DNA from: Mesorhizobium ciceri WSM4083
GTDB taxonomy: Bacteria > Pseudomonadota > Alphaproteobacteria > Rhizobiales > Rhizobiaceae
Length of the DNA: 64,000 bases
Direction: 5' to 3'
Assembly (NCBI RefSeq): GCF_000519305.1
Contig: NZ_KI912610.1
Span: 186,183-250,182, forward strand
Below the pieces are notes generated by a model. The model had not been told where the DNA came from, did no database searches, and worked only from the letters and a program-made list of their open reading frames with translations. A program made the position numbers and the translations under genes. This document shows, one piece after another, positions 49,885-59,781 of the stretch (its first letter is position 1; the number at the start of each line of letters is the position of its first letter).

Positions 49885-51033
49885 ATGGTCGTTTCGCTCT
49901 CACGCCGTGGCAATGTCGAGCCCTTCCATGCCATGGACATTCTGGCAGAGGCAAACCGGCTGAAGTCCCAGGGCGTGCCGGTTGTTTCGATGGCCGTCGG
50001 CCAGCCTTCCGATCCCGCACCGGTTCTGGTTCGCGCCGCAGCAGCCAAGGCGCTGCAGGACGGACGCATCGGCTACACCGACGCGCTCGGACTGGCAGGT
50101 TTGCGCAAGGCGATCGCCGGACACTACGCCGATCACTACGGGCTTGATATCGAGCCCGGCCGGATCGCGGTGACCACTGGATCGTCGGCCGCCTTCAACC
50201 TTGCCTTCCTGGCGATGTTCGATGGGGGTGACCGGGTCGCCATCGCGGCACCCGGTTATCCCGCTTACCGCAACATCATGGCCGCACTCGGCATCGACGT
50301 GGTCGAGATCGAGCTTGGCGACGCCGCCTACCTGCATGCCGGCCATCTGGAGGCCGCGCATCGTGAAAAGCCGCTGAAGGGCGTTCTCTTCGCCAGTCCC
50401 GCCAATCCAACCGGCGCGGTCATTCCGGCCGATGAACTGGCGGCCCTGGTAAGGACGGCACAAGACCTCGGCATCGCCGTCATTTCCGACGAGATCTATC
50501 ACCGGCTGGCCTATGCCGCCCCCGACACCACGGCGCTTGCCTATGGCGGCGACGTGACGGTGATCAATTCTTTCTCCAAATATTACTGCATGACCGGCTG
50601 GCGCATCGGCTGGATGGTGCTGCCGCAAGACCTGGTGCGGCCGGTCGAGCGCGTCGCCCAGAGCCTCTATATCTCGCCGCCGGAACTGTCGCAGATCGCC
50701 GCGATCGAAGCGTTCAGGGCGACCGAGGAGCTGGAGGCGGTCAAAGGCCGCTACGCCTGGAATCGCGAGCTCTTGATGAAACGCCTGCCGGAACTCGGCT
50801 TTCCGCTGGCGGCGCCCATGGACGGCGCCTTCTATGCCTTCTGTGACGTCACCAGGCATACCAATGACAGCATGGACTTCGCGCGAAAGATGCTGGCCGA
50901 GGCGCATGTCGCGGCGACGCCCGGCCGCGACTTCGACACCCAGGCGGGGCACCGGACCATGCGTTTCTCCTATGCCGGCAGCCACGACGACATGGTCGAG
51001 GCAATGGCGCGCCTCGAACGCTGGTTGAGGTAG
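49885..51033 (+). CDS. Class I/II pyridoxal phosphate aminotransferase
   Basis: The 382-aa enzyme has GQPSDPAPVLVR near the N-terminus, TTGSSAAFNLAFLAMF, SPANPTGAVIP, SDEIYHRLAY and the PLP lysine in NSFSKYYCMTGWRIGW. A C-terminal Arg in HRTMRFSYAGS is expected to hold the substrate carboxylate. The amino acid specificity cannot be read from sequence. It is followed after 4 nt by glsA, which suggests shared nitrogen metabolism. Confidence 0.9.
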   Translation: MVVSLSRRGNVEPFHAMDILAEANRLKSQGVPVVSMAVGQPSDPAPVLVRAAAAKALQDGRIGYTDALGLAGLRKAIAGHYADHYGLDIEPGRIAVTTGSSAAFNLAFLAMFDGGDRVAIAAPGYPAYRNIMAALGIDVVEIELGDAAYLHAGHLEAAHREKPLKGVLFASPANPTGAVIPADELAALVRTAQDLGIAVISDEIYHRLAYAAPDTTALAYGGDVTVINSFSKYYCMTGWRIGWMVLPQDLVRPVERVAQSLYISPPELSQIAAIEAFRATEELEAVKGRYAWNRELLMKRLPELGFPLAAPMDGAFYAFCDVTRHTNDSMDFARKMLAEAHVAATPGRDFDTQAGHRTMRFSYAGSHDDMVEAMARLERWLR

Positions 51034-51037
51034 CACT

Positions 51038-51985
51038 ATGCCGGAACTTGAACAGGCCTCCAAACTTGATCGGGCGTTGGCCGAAGTCGCAGCCGAAATG
51101 GCCGAGCGCACCGATCGCGGCGACGTCGCTTCCTACATTCCGCAGCTGGGCAAGGTCGACCCGAAGAAGTTCGGCATCGCAGCGGTCACCAATGACGGCC
51201 GCGTGCTGATGGCCGGCGATGCCGACCAGGCCTTTTCCATCCAGAGCATCTCGAAAGTGTTCACCCTGACACTGGCGCTCGGCAATGTCGGCGACGCGCT
51301 GTGGCAGCGGGTAGGACGTGAACCGTCAGGCAATCCGTTCAACTCGATCGTGCAGCTCGAGCATGAGAACGGTATTCCGCGCAATCCGTTCATCAATGCC
51401 GGCGCCATCGTCATTTCCGACATCCTGCTTGCCGGTCACCAGCCGCGCGAGGCGATCGGCGAAATCCTGCGCTTCATCCAATTCCTCGCCGACGACGAAA
51501 CGATCATCATCGACCGGGAGGTCGCGGCGTCCGAACGGGCCACCGGCTATCGCAATTTCGCGCTTGCCAACTACATGAAATCCTTCGGTAATCTCCACCA
51601 TGCGCCGGAGCTGGCGCTGGGCGTCTACTTTCACCACTGCGCCATCGCCATGAGTTGCCGGCAGCTGGCGCTCGCCGGCCGCTTCCTTGCCAATGGCGGC
51701 AAGAACCCGGCGACCGGGCATTCCGTGGTGTCGGCCGAACGGGCACGCCGCATCGGCGCGATGATGCTTACCTGCGGCCATTATGACGGCTCCGGCGATT
51801 TCGCCTTCCGCGTCGGTATCCCCGGCAAGAGCGGTGTCGGCGGCGGCATATTGGGCATCGTGCCGGGCGTGGCGTCGCTTGCCGTCTGGTCGCCGGGCCT
51901 CAATGCCAACGGCAATTCCAAGCTGGGGTCGATCGCGCTGGAAAAGCTGGCCAGGATGATGAACTGGTCGATCTTCGCGCCGTGA
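51038..51985 (+). CDS. glsA: Glutaminase A
   Basis: The 315-aa serine-dependent beta-lactamase-fold enzyme hydrolyses glutamine to glutamate and ammonia. The catalytic SxxK is in FSIQSISKVFTL, with SGNPFNSI, NPFINAGAIV, NEx(E)-type KSFGNL and GKSGVGGGI as further family motifs. It is 4 nt after the aminotransferase stop, so the pair is probably one transcript. Confidence 0.96.
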   Translation: MPELEQASKLDRALAEVAAEMAERTDRGDVASYIPQLGKVDPKKFGIAAVTNDGRVLMAGDADQAFSIQSISKVFTLTLALGNVGDALWQRVGREPSGNPFNSIVQLEHENGIPRNPFINAGAIVISDILLAGHQPREAIGEILRFIQFLADDETIIIDREVAASERATGYRNFALANYMKSFGNLHHAPELALGVYFHHCAIAMSCRQLALAGRFLANGGKNPATGHSVVSAERARRIGAMMLTCGHYDGSGDFAFRVGIPGKSGVGGGILGIVPGVASLAVWSPGLNANGNSKLGSIALEKLARMMNWSIFAP

Positions 51986-52033
51986 TGCATGTCGCCCAAA
52001 AGTGCGCAGCGGTTTTGGGACAACGGCATGCAT
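51985..52033 (+). repeat. Rhizobial intergenic repeat, copy 2
   Basis: The element starts and ends with ATGCAT. Between them lie GTCGCCCAAAAG and GTTTTGGGACAACGG, forming an imperfect dyad with CCCAAAA/TTTTGGG arms. It begins at the last base of the glsA stop codon. The same element occurs inverted at 35473-35520. Confidence 0.8.
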
Positions 52034-52084
52034 AGAATCAAAGAAGCGTTCTAGCCTTCGCGATCCGGCATAACGGCAGATATG

Positions 52085-52123
52085 AAAATCCCGCGCCGTC
52101 TTCGAGACGGCGCGGGATTTTTT
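52085..52123. terminator. Bidirectional intrinsic terminator between glsA and rne
   Basis: Perfect 16-bp stem with TTCGA loop; the left arm ends CCCGCGCCGTC and the right starts GACGGCGCGGG. TTTTTT follows on the plus strand and GATTTTCAT on the minus strand, so it can stop both convergent transcripts. Confidence 0.92.
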
Positions 52124-52154
52124 GTCAGATAACTAGCTCAGGTGGCTGAAGGGC

Positions 52155-55076
52155 TTAGAAAAAGCCCTTCCGCTGCCACCATCCGCCGCGCTTCGGCTTG
52201 TCCTCGGTTTTCGCGGCCGGTTCCTCGGCTACGGTCGAAGACACCACCGGCTCGACCGGCGCATTCGCCGCCGCCGGCTTGCGCCGCGACGGGCGGGCCT
52301 TCGGTGCCTTCTCGACAGAAGCGATGGCTGCCTCGTCGGATGCGGTGACCGGCGTGTCGACCGGTGCTTCCAGCTCCGCAGCCGACTCATCGTCGACAAT
52401 TTCGGCCGCGGCCTTCTTCGGCTTGGCCGCGCGACGTGGCTTCTTCGGCTTCTCCGTGGCCGGCGCGTCGTCATTGGCCGGGGCAAGCGCCACCGGCTCT
52501 TCGGCCGCTGCGGTAACCACCGGCTCGCTGGCGATCACCTCGGCAGCCGGGACTTCGACCTCGGACGCGTCGGCTGCTTCGCCAGCACTTGCCTCGGCCT
52601 CGCCTTCACCGTCTTCGCGGCGGTTGCGCTTGCCGCCGCGCTTGCCGCGCCGGCGCTTTTTGCCCTGGCCTTCGTCCGAAGCTTCAGCTGTCTCGGATGT
52701 TTCGGCAACACCGACAGGGGCGTTGTCGTCCACGTCCGTGTCGCCATCGCTGGCGGCCGAGTCCGGGTCCGAAAACTCACCGGCCGGAGCCGAGACGGAA
52801 GCACCGTCCGCAGGGGCGCCATGTTCGCGATCGCGATCCTTGCCGCCGCGCCGACGCCGACGCTTCCGGCGCTTGCGGTCGCGGCCTTCGCCTTCCTCAC
52901 CACCGGCAGCAGGGCGGGGTTGTTGCTGCGGCTGCTGGCGTGGCTGTTCGGCCTGGACCGGCGCCTCGTCATCCTCCTCCTCGGCAACGACAATCTCGTC
53001 CTCGGGCTCTTCCGGCTCGACATAGGCCGGGAAGCTGCGCGCCTCGACAAAGCCTTCCGGCTTTTCAGCCAGCGCGCCGCGGAAGATTGCATAGTGCTGC
53101 GAACCCACCGAATCGTCTGCCTCGACGGTGATCGTCAGCCCGAAGCGGCTTTCGAGTTCCACCAGCGTGCCGCGCTTGTGGTTGAGCACGTAGAGTGCGG
53201 TGGCCGCCGGCGTCCGCACCGTGATGTGGCTGCGCGAATCCTTGAGCAGGAATTCCTCGATCGCCCGCACCACCATCAGCGCGACCGACGAATCGGAGCG
53301 CACATGGCCGGTGCCGCCGCAATGCGGGCAGGGCTTCATGGTCGATTCCAGCACGCTGGCGCGGATGCGCTGGCGTGACATCTCCATCAGGCCGAAATGC
53401 GAGATACGGCCGACCTGGATGCGCGCACGGTCGTTCTTGAGGTGATCCTTCAGCCGCTTCTCGACGGAGCGGTTGTTGCGGTTCTCCTCCATATCGATGA
53501 AGTCGATGACAATCAGGCCGGCAAGGTCGCGCAGCCTGAGCTGACGCGCGACTTCCTCGGCCGCTTCCAGATTGGTGTGGAGCGCGGTGTCCTCGATCGA
53601 GTGCTCCTTGGTGGAGCGGCCCGAATTGACGTCGATGGCAACCAGCGCTTCGGTCTGGTTGATGATGATGTAGCCGCCGCTCTTCAGCGTCACCTGCGGC
53701 TGCAGCATGCGGTCGAGCTGTGCCTCGATGCCGTTGCGCACGAAGATCGGCGTCGTGTCGCGGAACGGCTGAACCACCTTGGCGTGGCTCGGCATCAGCA
53801 TGCGCATGAAGTCCTTGGCCTCGCGGTAGCCTTCCTCGCCGGAGACAAGAATCTCGTCGATATCCTTGTTGTAGAGGTCGCGCACCGAGCGCTTGATGAG
53901 GCTGCCTTCCTCATAGACCAAGGCAGGGGCTGTGGACTGCAAGGTGAGATTGCGGACATTTTCCCAAAGCCGCATCAGATATTCGTAGTCGCGCTTGATC
54001 TCCGCCTTGGTGCGGCTCTCGCCGGCGGTGCGCAGGATGACGCCCATGCCCTGCGGCACTTCGAGATCGGCAACGACCTCCTTCAAGCGCTTGCGGTCGA
54101 CCGCGCTGGTGATCTTGCGCGAAATGCCGCCGCCACGCGCCGTGTTCGGCATCAGCACCGAATAACGGCCGGCAAGCGACAGGTAGGTGGTCAGTGCCGC
54201 GCCCTTGTTGCCGCGTTCTTCCTTGACGACCTGCACCAAGAGGATCTGCCGGCGCTTGATCACTTCCTGGATCTTGTACTGGCGGCGCACCGGCTTGCGG
54301 CGGTTGCGCACTTCTTCCAGCGCATCCTCGGCGCCGACCGATTCGACCTCGTGATCGTCGGGATGCGAGGACTGCACTTCTTCCAGCATGCCGCGATCAT
54401 TGTCGCCGGAGGTCGCTTCGCTGCCTTGTTCGGCCTGCGGGACGGCTTCGGAAATCACATCGGCCTCGACCGAGGCGGCGATTGACGTCGGGCCGCCTTC
54501 GCGGGTTTCGCCTTCGTCCTGCTCGGCGGAATCCTCGCCATGTTCTGACGCATCGGCATGTTCGGACGAATCGGCCGCATGTTCGATGATCTCGGACGTG
54601 TGCGAGATGTCCTCGACACCAGCGTCGGCGCCTTCTTCCGCTTCGTCGCTTGCCTCGCCGGAATCGGCAGCATCGCGCTTGTGCTCGCCCCGGTCGCGGG
54701 GCTTGCCGCCGCGCCTGCGGCCGCGCCGTCCGCGATCGCGGCTCTGGCGGTCATCGCCGTCGCCGTCCTCGTTCTCTTCGTCCTCGGCCTCCTGCGCTTC
54801 CGCGCGCAGCAGTGCCTGACGATCGGCGACCGGGATCTGGTAGTAGTCGGGGTGGATTTCACTGAAGGCGAGAAAACCGTGACGGTTGCCGCCATATTCG
54901 ACAAAGGCTGCCTGAAGGGAGGGCTCTACGCGCGTTACGCGGGCTAGGTAGATGTTTCCTTTGAGCTGCTTCTTGTCCTGGGATTCAAAGTCGAATTCTT
55001 CAATACGGTTACCGCGTATGACGACAACGCGTGTTTCCTCCGGGTGGGAGGCGTCTATCAGCATTTTGTTGGGCAT
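52155..55076 (-). CDS. rne: Ribonuclease E
   Basis: The 973-aa endoribonuclease starts with the RNase E/G N-terminus (NKMLIDASHPEETRVVVI). The S1 domain begins at about residue 38 (GNIYLARVTRVEPSLQAAFVEY). It is split by a charged insertion at about 91-262, and resumes at YKIQEVIKRRQ...VQVVKEERGNKGAALTTYLSLAG. The DNase I-like catalytic core has the metal-site motif VAIDVNSGR and DFIDM, the zinc-link is CPHCGGTG, and the C-terminal third is a basic/acidic disordered scaffold ending GGWWQRKGFF. It initiates mRNA decay and RNA processing. GGGGGGA precedes the ATG about 10 nt away. Confidence 0.97.
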   Translation of the reverse strand: MPNKMLIDASHPEETRVVVIRGNRIEEFDFESQDKKQLKGNIYLARVTRVEPSLQAAFVEYGGNRHGFLAFSEIHPDYYQIPVADRQALLRAEAQEAEDEENEDGDGDDRQSRDRGRRGRRRGGKPRDRGEHKRDAADSGEASDEAEEGADAGVEDISHTSEIIEHAADSSEHADASEHGEDSAEQDEGETREGGPTSIAASVEADVISEAVPQAEQGSEATSGDNDRGMLEEVQSSHPDDHEVESVGAEDALEEVRNRRKPVRRQYKIQEVIKRRQILLVQVVKEERGNKGAALTTYLSLAGRYSVLMPNTARGGGISRKITSAVDRKRLKEVVADLEVPQGMGVILRTAGESRTKAEIKRDYEYLMRLWENVRNLTLQSTAPALVYEEGSLIKRSVRDLYNKDIDEILVSGEEGYREAKDFMRMLMPSHAKVVQPFRDTTPIFVRNGIEAQLDRMLQPQVTLKSGGYIIINQTEALVAIDVNSGRSTKEHSIEDTALHTNLEAAEEVARQLRLRDLAGLIVIDFIDMEENRNNRSVEKRLKDHLKNDRARIQVGRISHFGLMEMSRQRIRASVLESTMKPCPHCGGTGHVRSDSSVALMVVRAIEEFLLKDSRSHITVRTPAATALYVLNHKRGTLVELESRFGLTITVEADDSVGSQHYAIFRGALAEKPEGFVEARSFPAYVEPEEPEDEIVVAEEEDDEAPVQAEQPRQQPQQQPRPAAGGEEGEGRDRKRRKRRRRRGGKDRDREHGAPADGASVSAPAGEFSDPDSAASDGDTDVDDNAPVGVAETSETAEASDEGQGKKRRRGKRGGKRNRREDGEGEAEASAGEAADASEVEVPAAEVIASEPVVTAAAEEPVALAPANDDAPATEKPKKPRRAAKPKKAAAEIVDDESAAELEAPVDTPVTASDEAAIASVEKAPKARPSRRKPAAANAPVEPVVSSTVAEEPAAKTEDKPKRGGWWQRKGFF

Positions 55077-55730
55077 TATTTCGTTTCCCCCCGGCAGCCG
55101 TCAGCCGCAGCTTGCGAGGCAAAGCCTGCTGCTGCGTGTCTGGAATGTGGGTGCCGGATATTTGAACGTCCGTCGGCCGCCGCTTGAGCGCCATGGCGGT
55201 GCCGCCCGCAGCCGTAATGGCGCGGTTTGATGCGGACCTTTCCATGATTGCGCTTGAAGCCATCGTCACCAACAGAACCTTTTGAACCAAAGCCCGGACG
55301 GACCGGACCAGCTTGTTTGCTCATACAGAGCCGGCACGGGAACAAACCCGGCCGTTTTCCTCACGCAGGCGATTCCCCCGCCACGGGAGCACGCCTGCGA
55401 AATTCGTCGCGATCACCTGAACCCTTTTCGCCTGAAGCGAAAGGAGCCGCCTTTACGTCTGACCCTGTAGCAAGAAGCTGCGGAGGAGGGCGGTTCCAGG
55501 ATTGCAGTGATCCACCATCGCTTTTATGATTTGGCGGGGTGGAAGGCAACCCCGATTTCCGATGCCGGCAAAAAGCCGTTCCGTAGCGTAAGCCAGGCTT
55601 GCGGCCCTTGCATGAAAAGGCTTGGTTAACCTTCTCTGGATACCAATCGTTAATCGAGTTCGCGGCCTAACCGGCATTTGGACGAAACGACCGGGCGCCG
55701 GGCGCCAAACCGGGAGCGACTGGAAGAGAG
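55077..55730. other. 654-bp divergent region between rne and the amidase gene
   Basis: No ORF here has a ribosome-binding site or a recognised product. The minus side is expected to hold the rne promoter and a long 5' untranslated leader. The leader near rne is C/G rich with several short inverted repeats, but no single hairpin stands out. The plus side carries GGAAGAGAG just before the amidase start. Confidence 0.5.
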
Positions 55731-56993
55731 ATGGGATTGGCGGACTTCACAGACAAGGGATGTCGTGTCGGCGGCCGGATCCTGGCCGCTTTCTGCCTCT
55801 TGCTGCTGCTGGCTGCCTCATCCGCGTTTTCCTCAAATGCCAATGCCGCCGACGCTCGGCTCGTGGCAAAAGGCTACAAGATGGCCGGCGATGCCACCAA
55901 GATGCGCATCGTCATGGATTTCGACCGCGAACCCGATATCAAATGGTTCCTGCTGCGCGGTCCCAACCGTCTTGTCATCGATCTCGCGAATACGAGATTC
56001 GCCGTTGATGCCAAGGATTTGAAGGCGCGGGGCCTGGTCAAGGGCGTGCGCCTGGGCGAACTCGGCGAGGGCGTTTCGCGTCTGATCCTCACCGGCAAGG
56101 GACCCTTCGCCGTCGACAAGCTCGACGTGCTCAAGAACGAGGACGGTACCGGCTACCGCATTGCCATCGACATGTCGGCGGCATCCGAGCGCGAGTTCGA
56201 CGTGGCGCTGGCCAACCAGGCGCTGACCACTGGATCGACCGTTTCGACCGACAAGGGAGGCCGGGTCGGCACCGGGCCGGTTTCCAATCCGGGTCATCGG
56301 TTCACCGTCGTCATCGATCCCGGCCATGGCGGCATCGACGGCGGCGCCGAGGGCCTGAACGGCACCATCGAGAAGAATGTCACGCTGGCCTTCGCCACGG
56401 AGCTGCGCGACAAACTCGCGGCCGTCGGCAATTACGATGTGTTCATGACGCGCGACACAGACGAATTCCTGCGTCTGGACGACCGCGTGCGGATCGCCCG
56501 TCAGCATGAGGCCGACCTGCTTATTTCGATCCATGCCGACACAATCAGCGTCAAAGGCATTCGCGGCGCCACCGTCTACACCGTCTCCGACAAGGCTTCG
56601 GATCCCGAGGCGCAGGCGCTTGCCGACCGAGAAAACCTCTCCGATCAGTTCGCCGGCATGGAAATCAAGAACGACAACAAGGAAGTCACCGACATCCTGA
56701 TCGACCTGATCCGCCGCGAAACGCACAATTTCTCGATGAGTTTCGCCCACACGCTGGTCGGCCAGCTGTCGACCAGCGTCGGCCTCATTAACAACCCGCA
56801 GCGTTCGGCGGGCTTCAAGGTGCTCAAGGCACCCGATGTGCCGTCAGTGCTGGTCGAACTCGGTTATCTCTCGAACGCCAAGGACGAGGCGCAACTGCTC
56901 AACGCCGACTGGCGCGGCAAGGCGGCCCAGAGCATAACCAACGCCGTCGCGCTGTTCGCGTCGGCCAAGGCCGGACCGGGAACCGGAGGTTGA
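55731..56993 (+). CDS. N-acetylmuramoyl-L-alanine amidase with AMIN domain
   Basis: The 420-aa protein has a signal sequence (GGRILAAFCLLLLLAASSAFSSNANAA). An AMIN domain (about 40-150, TKMRIVMDFDREPDIKWFLL...PNRLVIDL) targets the septum or peptidoglycan. The Amidase_3 domain (about 180-410) contains zinc ligands in VIDPGHGGIDGGAEG, EKNVTLAFA, ISIHAD and the catalytic Glu in LVELGYLSN. It is an AmiC-type enzyme that separates daughter cells. Confidence 0.94.
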   Translation: MGLADFTDKGCRVGGRILAAFCLLLLLAASSAFSSNANAADARLVAKGYKMAGDATKMRIVMDFDREPDIKWFLLRGPNRLVIDLANTRFAVDAKDLKARGLVKGVRLGELGEGVSRLILTGKGPFAVDKLDVLKNEDGTGYRIAIDMSAASEREFDVALANQALTTGSTVSTDKGGRVGTGPVSNPGHRFTVVIDPGHGGIDGGAEGLNGTIEKNVTLAFATELRDKLAAVGNYDVFMTRDTDEFLRLDDRVRIARQHEADLLISIHADTISVKGIRGATVYTVSDKASDPEAQALADRENLSDQFAGMEIKNDNKEVTDILIDLIRRETHNFSMSFAHTLVGQLSTSVGLINNPQRSAGFKVLKAPDVPSVLVELGYLSNAKDEAQLLNADWRGKAAQSITNAVALFASAKAGPGTGG

Positions 56994-57206
56994 CATGCAA
57001 GGCGGCGCCTGCAACCAGAGGCGGCGTTGCGCGACGACAACACTCAGAGCTTTTATTTCGGGCTCGCGGCCGCGAAATCAGGCGTTGCCGTATTTTGTCC
57101 ACATGGCGGCGACAAGGGTTTTCGATTACGGATTGGGACCGGCTCGAAAGCTTGCGTGAAAGGCGGCTTCGTTTAGGAAATTCCCGAACCAAGGACTGGA
57201 GCGGGT

Positions 57207-59663
57207 ATGATTCGTCTCATTGGCTATTTTTTCGGCATCGGCACGACGCTGGCCCTTCTGGTCGCGGCGGGCGTTGCCATCTACATCGGCCATTTGTCGA
57301 AGGATCTGCCCGATTACGAGGTGCTGGCCAAATACGAGCCGCCGGTGACCACCCGCATCCATGCGTCTGACGGCGCGCTGATGGCCGAATACGCGCGCGA
57401 ACGACGCCTGTATTTGCCGATCCAGGCCATACCGGACCGCGTCAAGGCGGCCTTCCTGTCGGCCGAAGACAAGAATTTCTACAACCACCCAGGCATCGAT
57501 GTGACTGGCCTCGGCCGCGCCATCATCGTCAACCTGCAGAATCTCGGCTCGGGCCGGCGTCAGGTCGGCGCCTCGACGATCACCCAGCAGGTGGCGAAGA
57601 ACTTCCTGTTGTCCTCGGACCAGACCTACGAGCGCAAGATCAAGGAGATGATCCTCGCCTTCCGCATCGAGCAGGCCTATCCCAAGGATCGTATTCTCGA
57701 GCTCTACCTCAACGAAATCTTCTTCGGCTTCGGCGCCTATGGCGTCGCCGGTGCGGCGCTGACCTATTTCGACAAGTCGGTCAACGAACTCTCCGTGGCC
57801 GAGGCCGCCTATCTGGCCTCCCTGCCGAAGGGGCCGAACAACTACCACCCCTTCAAGCATGCCGATCGCGCGATCGAGCGCCGCAACTGGGTCATCGATC
57901 AGATGGTCGAGAACGGCTACGTCACGCGTGAGGAAGGCAACAAGGCCAAGGCCGAGCCGCTGGGCGTGACGCCGCGCCGCAGCGGCACCTATCTGTTCGC
58001 CGGCGAGTACTTCACCGAAGAGGTGCGCCGCCAGATCATCGCCCGCTATGGCGAGAATGCGCTCTACGAAGGCGGCCTCTCCGTCCGCACCACGCTCGAT
58101 CCGAAGATCCAGCTCATTGCCCGCAAATCGATGCAGAACGGGTTGATGAAATACGACACGCTGCGCGGCTATCGCGGGCCGGTGACATCGATCGACGTGT
58201 CGGGCGACTGGGGCGTGCCGCTTGGCGCCGTGAAGGGGCTGGAGGATGTTCCCGAATGGTCGCTCGCCGTCGTGCTCGACAGTTCGGCGACCGGGCTGTC
58301 GATCGGCCTGCAGCCCGCCCGGCAGGCGTCGGGCGAGATCGTCAAGGAGCGCGTCGAAGGCACCGTCAGCAAGGAGGACATGGGTTTTGCCATGCGCCAT
58401 GTGGTTGCCGGCAAGACCGTCAAGGCCAAGTCGCCGGCGGAGGTGCTGAAGCCGGGCGACGTCATCTTCGTGCAGAAAAACGATGGTGCCGATGGCGCCT
58501 ACAGCCTGCGCCAGGTGCCCGAAGTGGAAGGCGGCCTGATCGCCATGGACCCGCACACCGGCCGCGTGCTGGCCATGGTCGGCGGCTTCTCCTATGCGCA
58601 GTCCGAATTCAACCGCGCCACGCAAGCCATGCGCCAGCCGGGTTCCTCGTTCAAGCCGATCGTCTATTCGGCAGCGCTCGACAATGGCTATACGCCGGCC
58701 TCGGTGATCATGGACGGGCCGATCACGATCCAGAGCGGTAACACGAGCTGGACGCCCAAGAACTATGACGGCACCGTCGCCGGTCCGGCCACCCTGCGCT
58801 CCGGCATCGAGAAGTCGCGCAACCTGATGACGGTGCGGCTTGCCAATGACATGGGGATGAAACTGGTCGTCGAATATGCCGAGCGCTTCGGTGTCTACGA
58901 CCATCTGGCACCCTATCTGCCGATGGCGCTGGGTTCCGGCGAAACCACCGTGATGCGCATGGTGTCGGCCTATTCGATCATGGCCAATGGCGGCAAGTCG
59001 ATCAAACCGTCGCTCATCGACCGCATCCAGGACCGCTACGGCAAGACGGTGTTCAAGCAGGACGAGCGTGGCTGCCAGGGCTGCAATGCGCCCGAATGGC
59101 AGAACCAGCCGGAGCCGGAACTCGTCGACAATTCCGAGCAGGTGCTCGATCCGATGACGGCCTACCAGATCACCTCGATGATGGAAGGTGTCGTGCAACG
59201 CGGCACCGGCGCCACCATCAGTGAACTCGGCCGCCACATCGCCGGCAAGACCGGAACGACCAACGACGAAAAGGACGCCTGGTTCATCGGCTACACGCCC
59301 AACCTCGTCGTCGGCCTCTACATGGGCTACGACACGCCGCGCGGCCTTGGCCATGGCGCCACCGGTGGCGGCCTCGCGGCCCCGATCTTCAAGGACTTCA
59401 TGCGGGTGGCGCTGGACGGCACGCCCAATGTCGACTTCAAGGTGCCCGAAGGCATGAACCTGGTCGCCATCAACCGCAAGACCGGCATGCGTGCCGCATC
59501 GGGCGATCCCGGCACCATCATCGAAGCCTTCAAGCCGGGTACCGGTCCCGCCGACAGCTATTGGGTCATCGGCATGGGCGCCGACGGCTCCAATGCCACG
59601 GGCGGCGCGTTGTCGCCGCAGGCCAATCAGGCCATCCAGTCCGGCGGCGGCGGCCTCTACTGA
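57207..59663 (+). CDS. mrcA: Penicillin-binding protein 1A
   Basis: The 818-aa bifunctional peptidoglycan synthase has an N-terminal anchor (IGYFFGIGTTLALLVAAGVAIYIG). The glycosyltransferase domain has the catalytic Glu in SAEDKNFYNHPGID and STITQQVAKNFLL. A middle OB-like region with FDKSVNELSVAEAAYLASLPKGPN precedes the transpeptidase motifs SSFKP (Ser*xxK), SRN (SxN) and KTGTT (KTG). Length fits class A PBP1a. It is followed by a clear terminator. Confidence 0.96.
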   Translation: MIRLIGYFFGIGTTLALLVAAGVAIYIGHLSKDLPDYEVLAKYEPPVTTRIHASDGALMAEYARERRLYLPIQAIPDRVKAAFLSAEDKNFYNHPGIDVTGLGRAIIVNLQNLGSGRRQVGASTITQQVAKNFLLSSDQTYERKIKEMILAFRIEQAYPKDRILELYLNEIFFGFGAYGVAGAALTYFDKSVNELSVAEAAYLASLPKGPNNYHPFKHADRAIERRNWVIDQMVENGYVTREEGNKAKAEPLGVTPRRSGTYLFAGEYFTEEVRRQIIARYGENALYEGGLSVRTTLDPKIQLIARKSMQNGLMKYDTLRGYRGPVTSIDVSGDWGVPLGAVKGLEDVPEWSLAVVLDSSATGLSIGLQPARQASGEIVKERVEGTVSKEDMGFAMRHVVAGKTVKAKSPAEVLKPGDVIFVQKNDGADGAYSLRQVPEVEGGLIAMDPHTGRVLAMVGGFSYAQSEFNRATQAMRQPGSSFKPIVYSAALDNGYTPASVIMDGPITIQSGNTSWTPKNYDGTVAGPATLRSGIEKSRNLMTVRLANDMGMKLVVEYAERFGVYDHLAPYLPMALGSGETTVMRMVSAYSIMANGGKSIKPSLIDRIQDRYGKTVFKQDERGCQGCNAPEWQNQPEPELVDNSEQVLDPMTAYQITSMMEGVVQRGTGATISELGRHIAGKTGTTNDEKDAWFIGYTPNLVVGLYMGYDTPRGLGHGATGGGLAAPIFKDFMRVALDGTPNVDFKVPEGMNLVAINRKTGMRAASGDPGTIIEAFKPGTGPADSYWVIGMGADGSNATGGALSPQANQAIQSGGGGLY

Positions 59664-59680
59664 CGATTTTCAGGAGCGGA

Positions 59681-59714
59681 TGGGCTGGCCTTGGCGCCAG
59701 CCCATTTTGCTTTA
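59681..59714 (+). terminator. Intrinsic terminator after mrcA
   Basis: Perfect 10-bp stem ATGGGCTGGC/GCCAGCCCAT with a 6-nt loop, followed by TTTGCTTT. It is 18 bp past the mrcA stop and separates it from prfB. Confidence 0.8.
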
Positions 59715-59781
59715 CAGCCGGCGGCGGCCTGCCTATGTATCGCGCCGACCGATTTCAGCAAACAGGACAGAACAGCCAGCC

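Noticed and set aside
57126..59354. 742-codon open frame on the minus strand
   Set aside because: Shadow of the mrcA gene caused by high GC content; the plus strand carries all PBP1A motifs.
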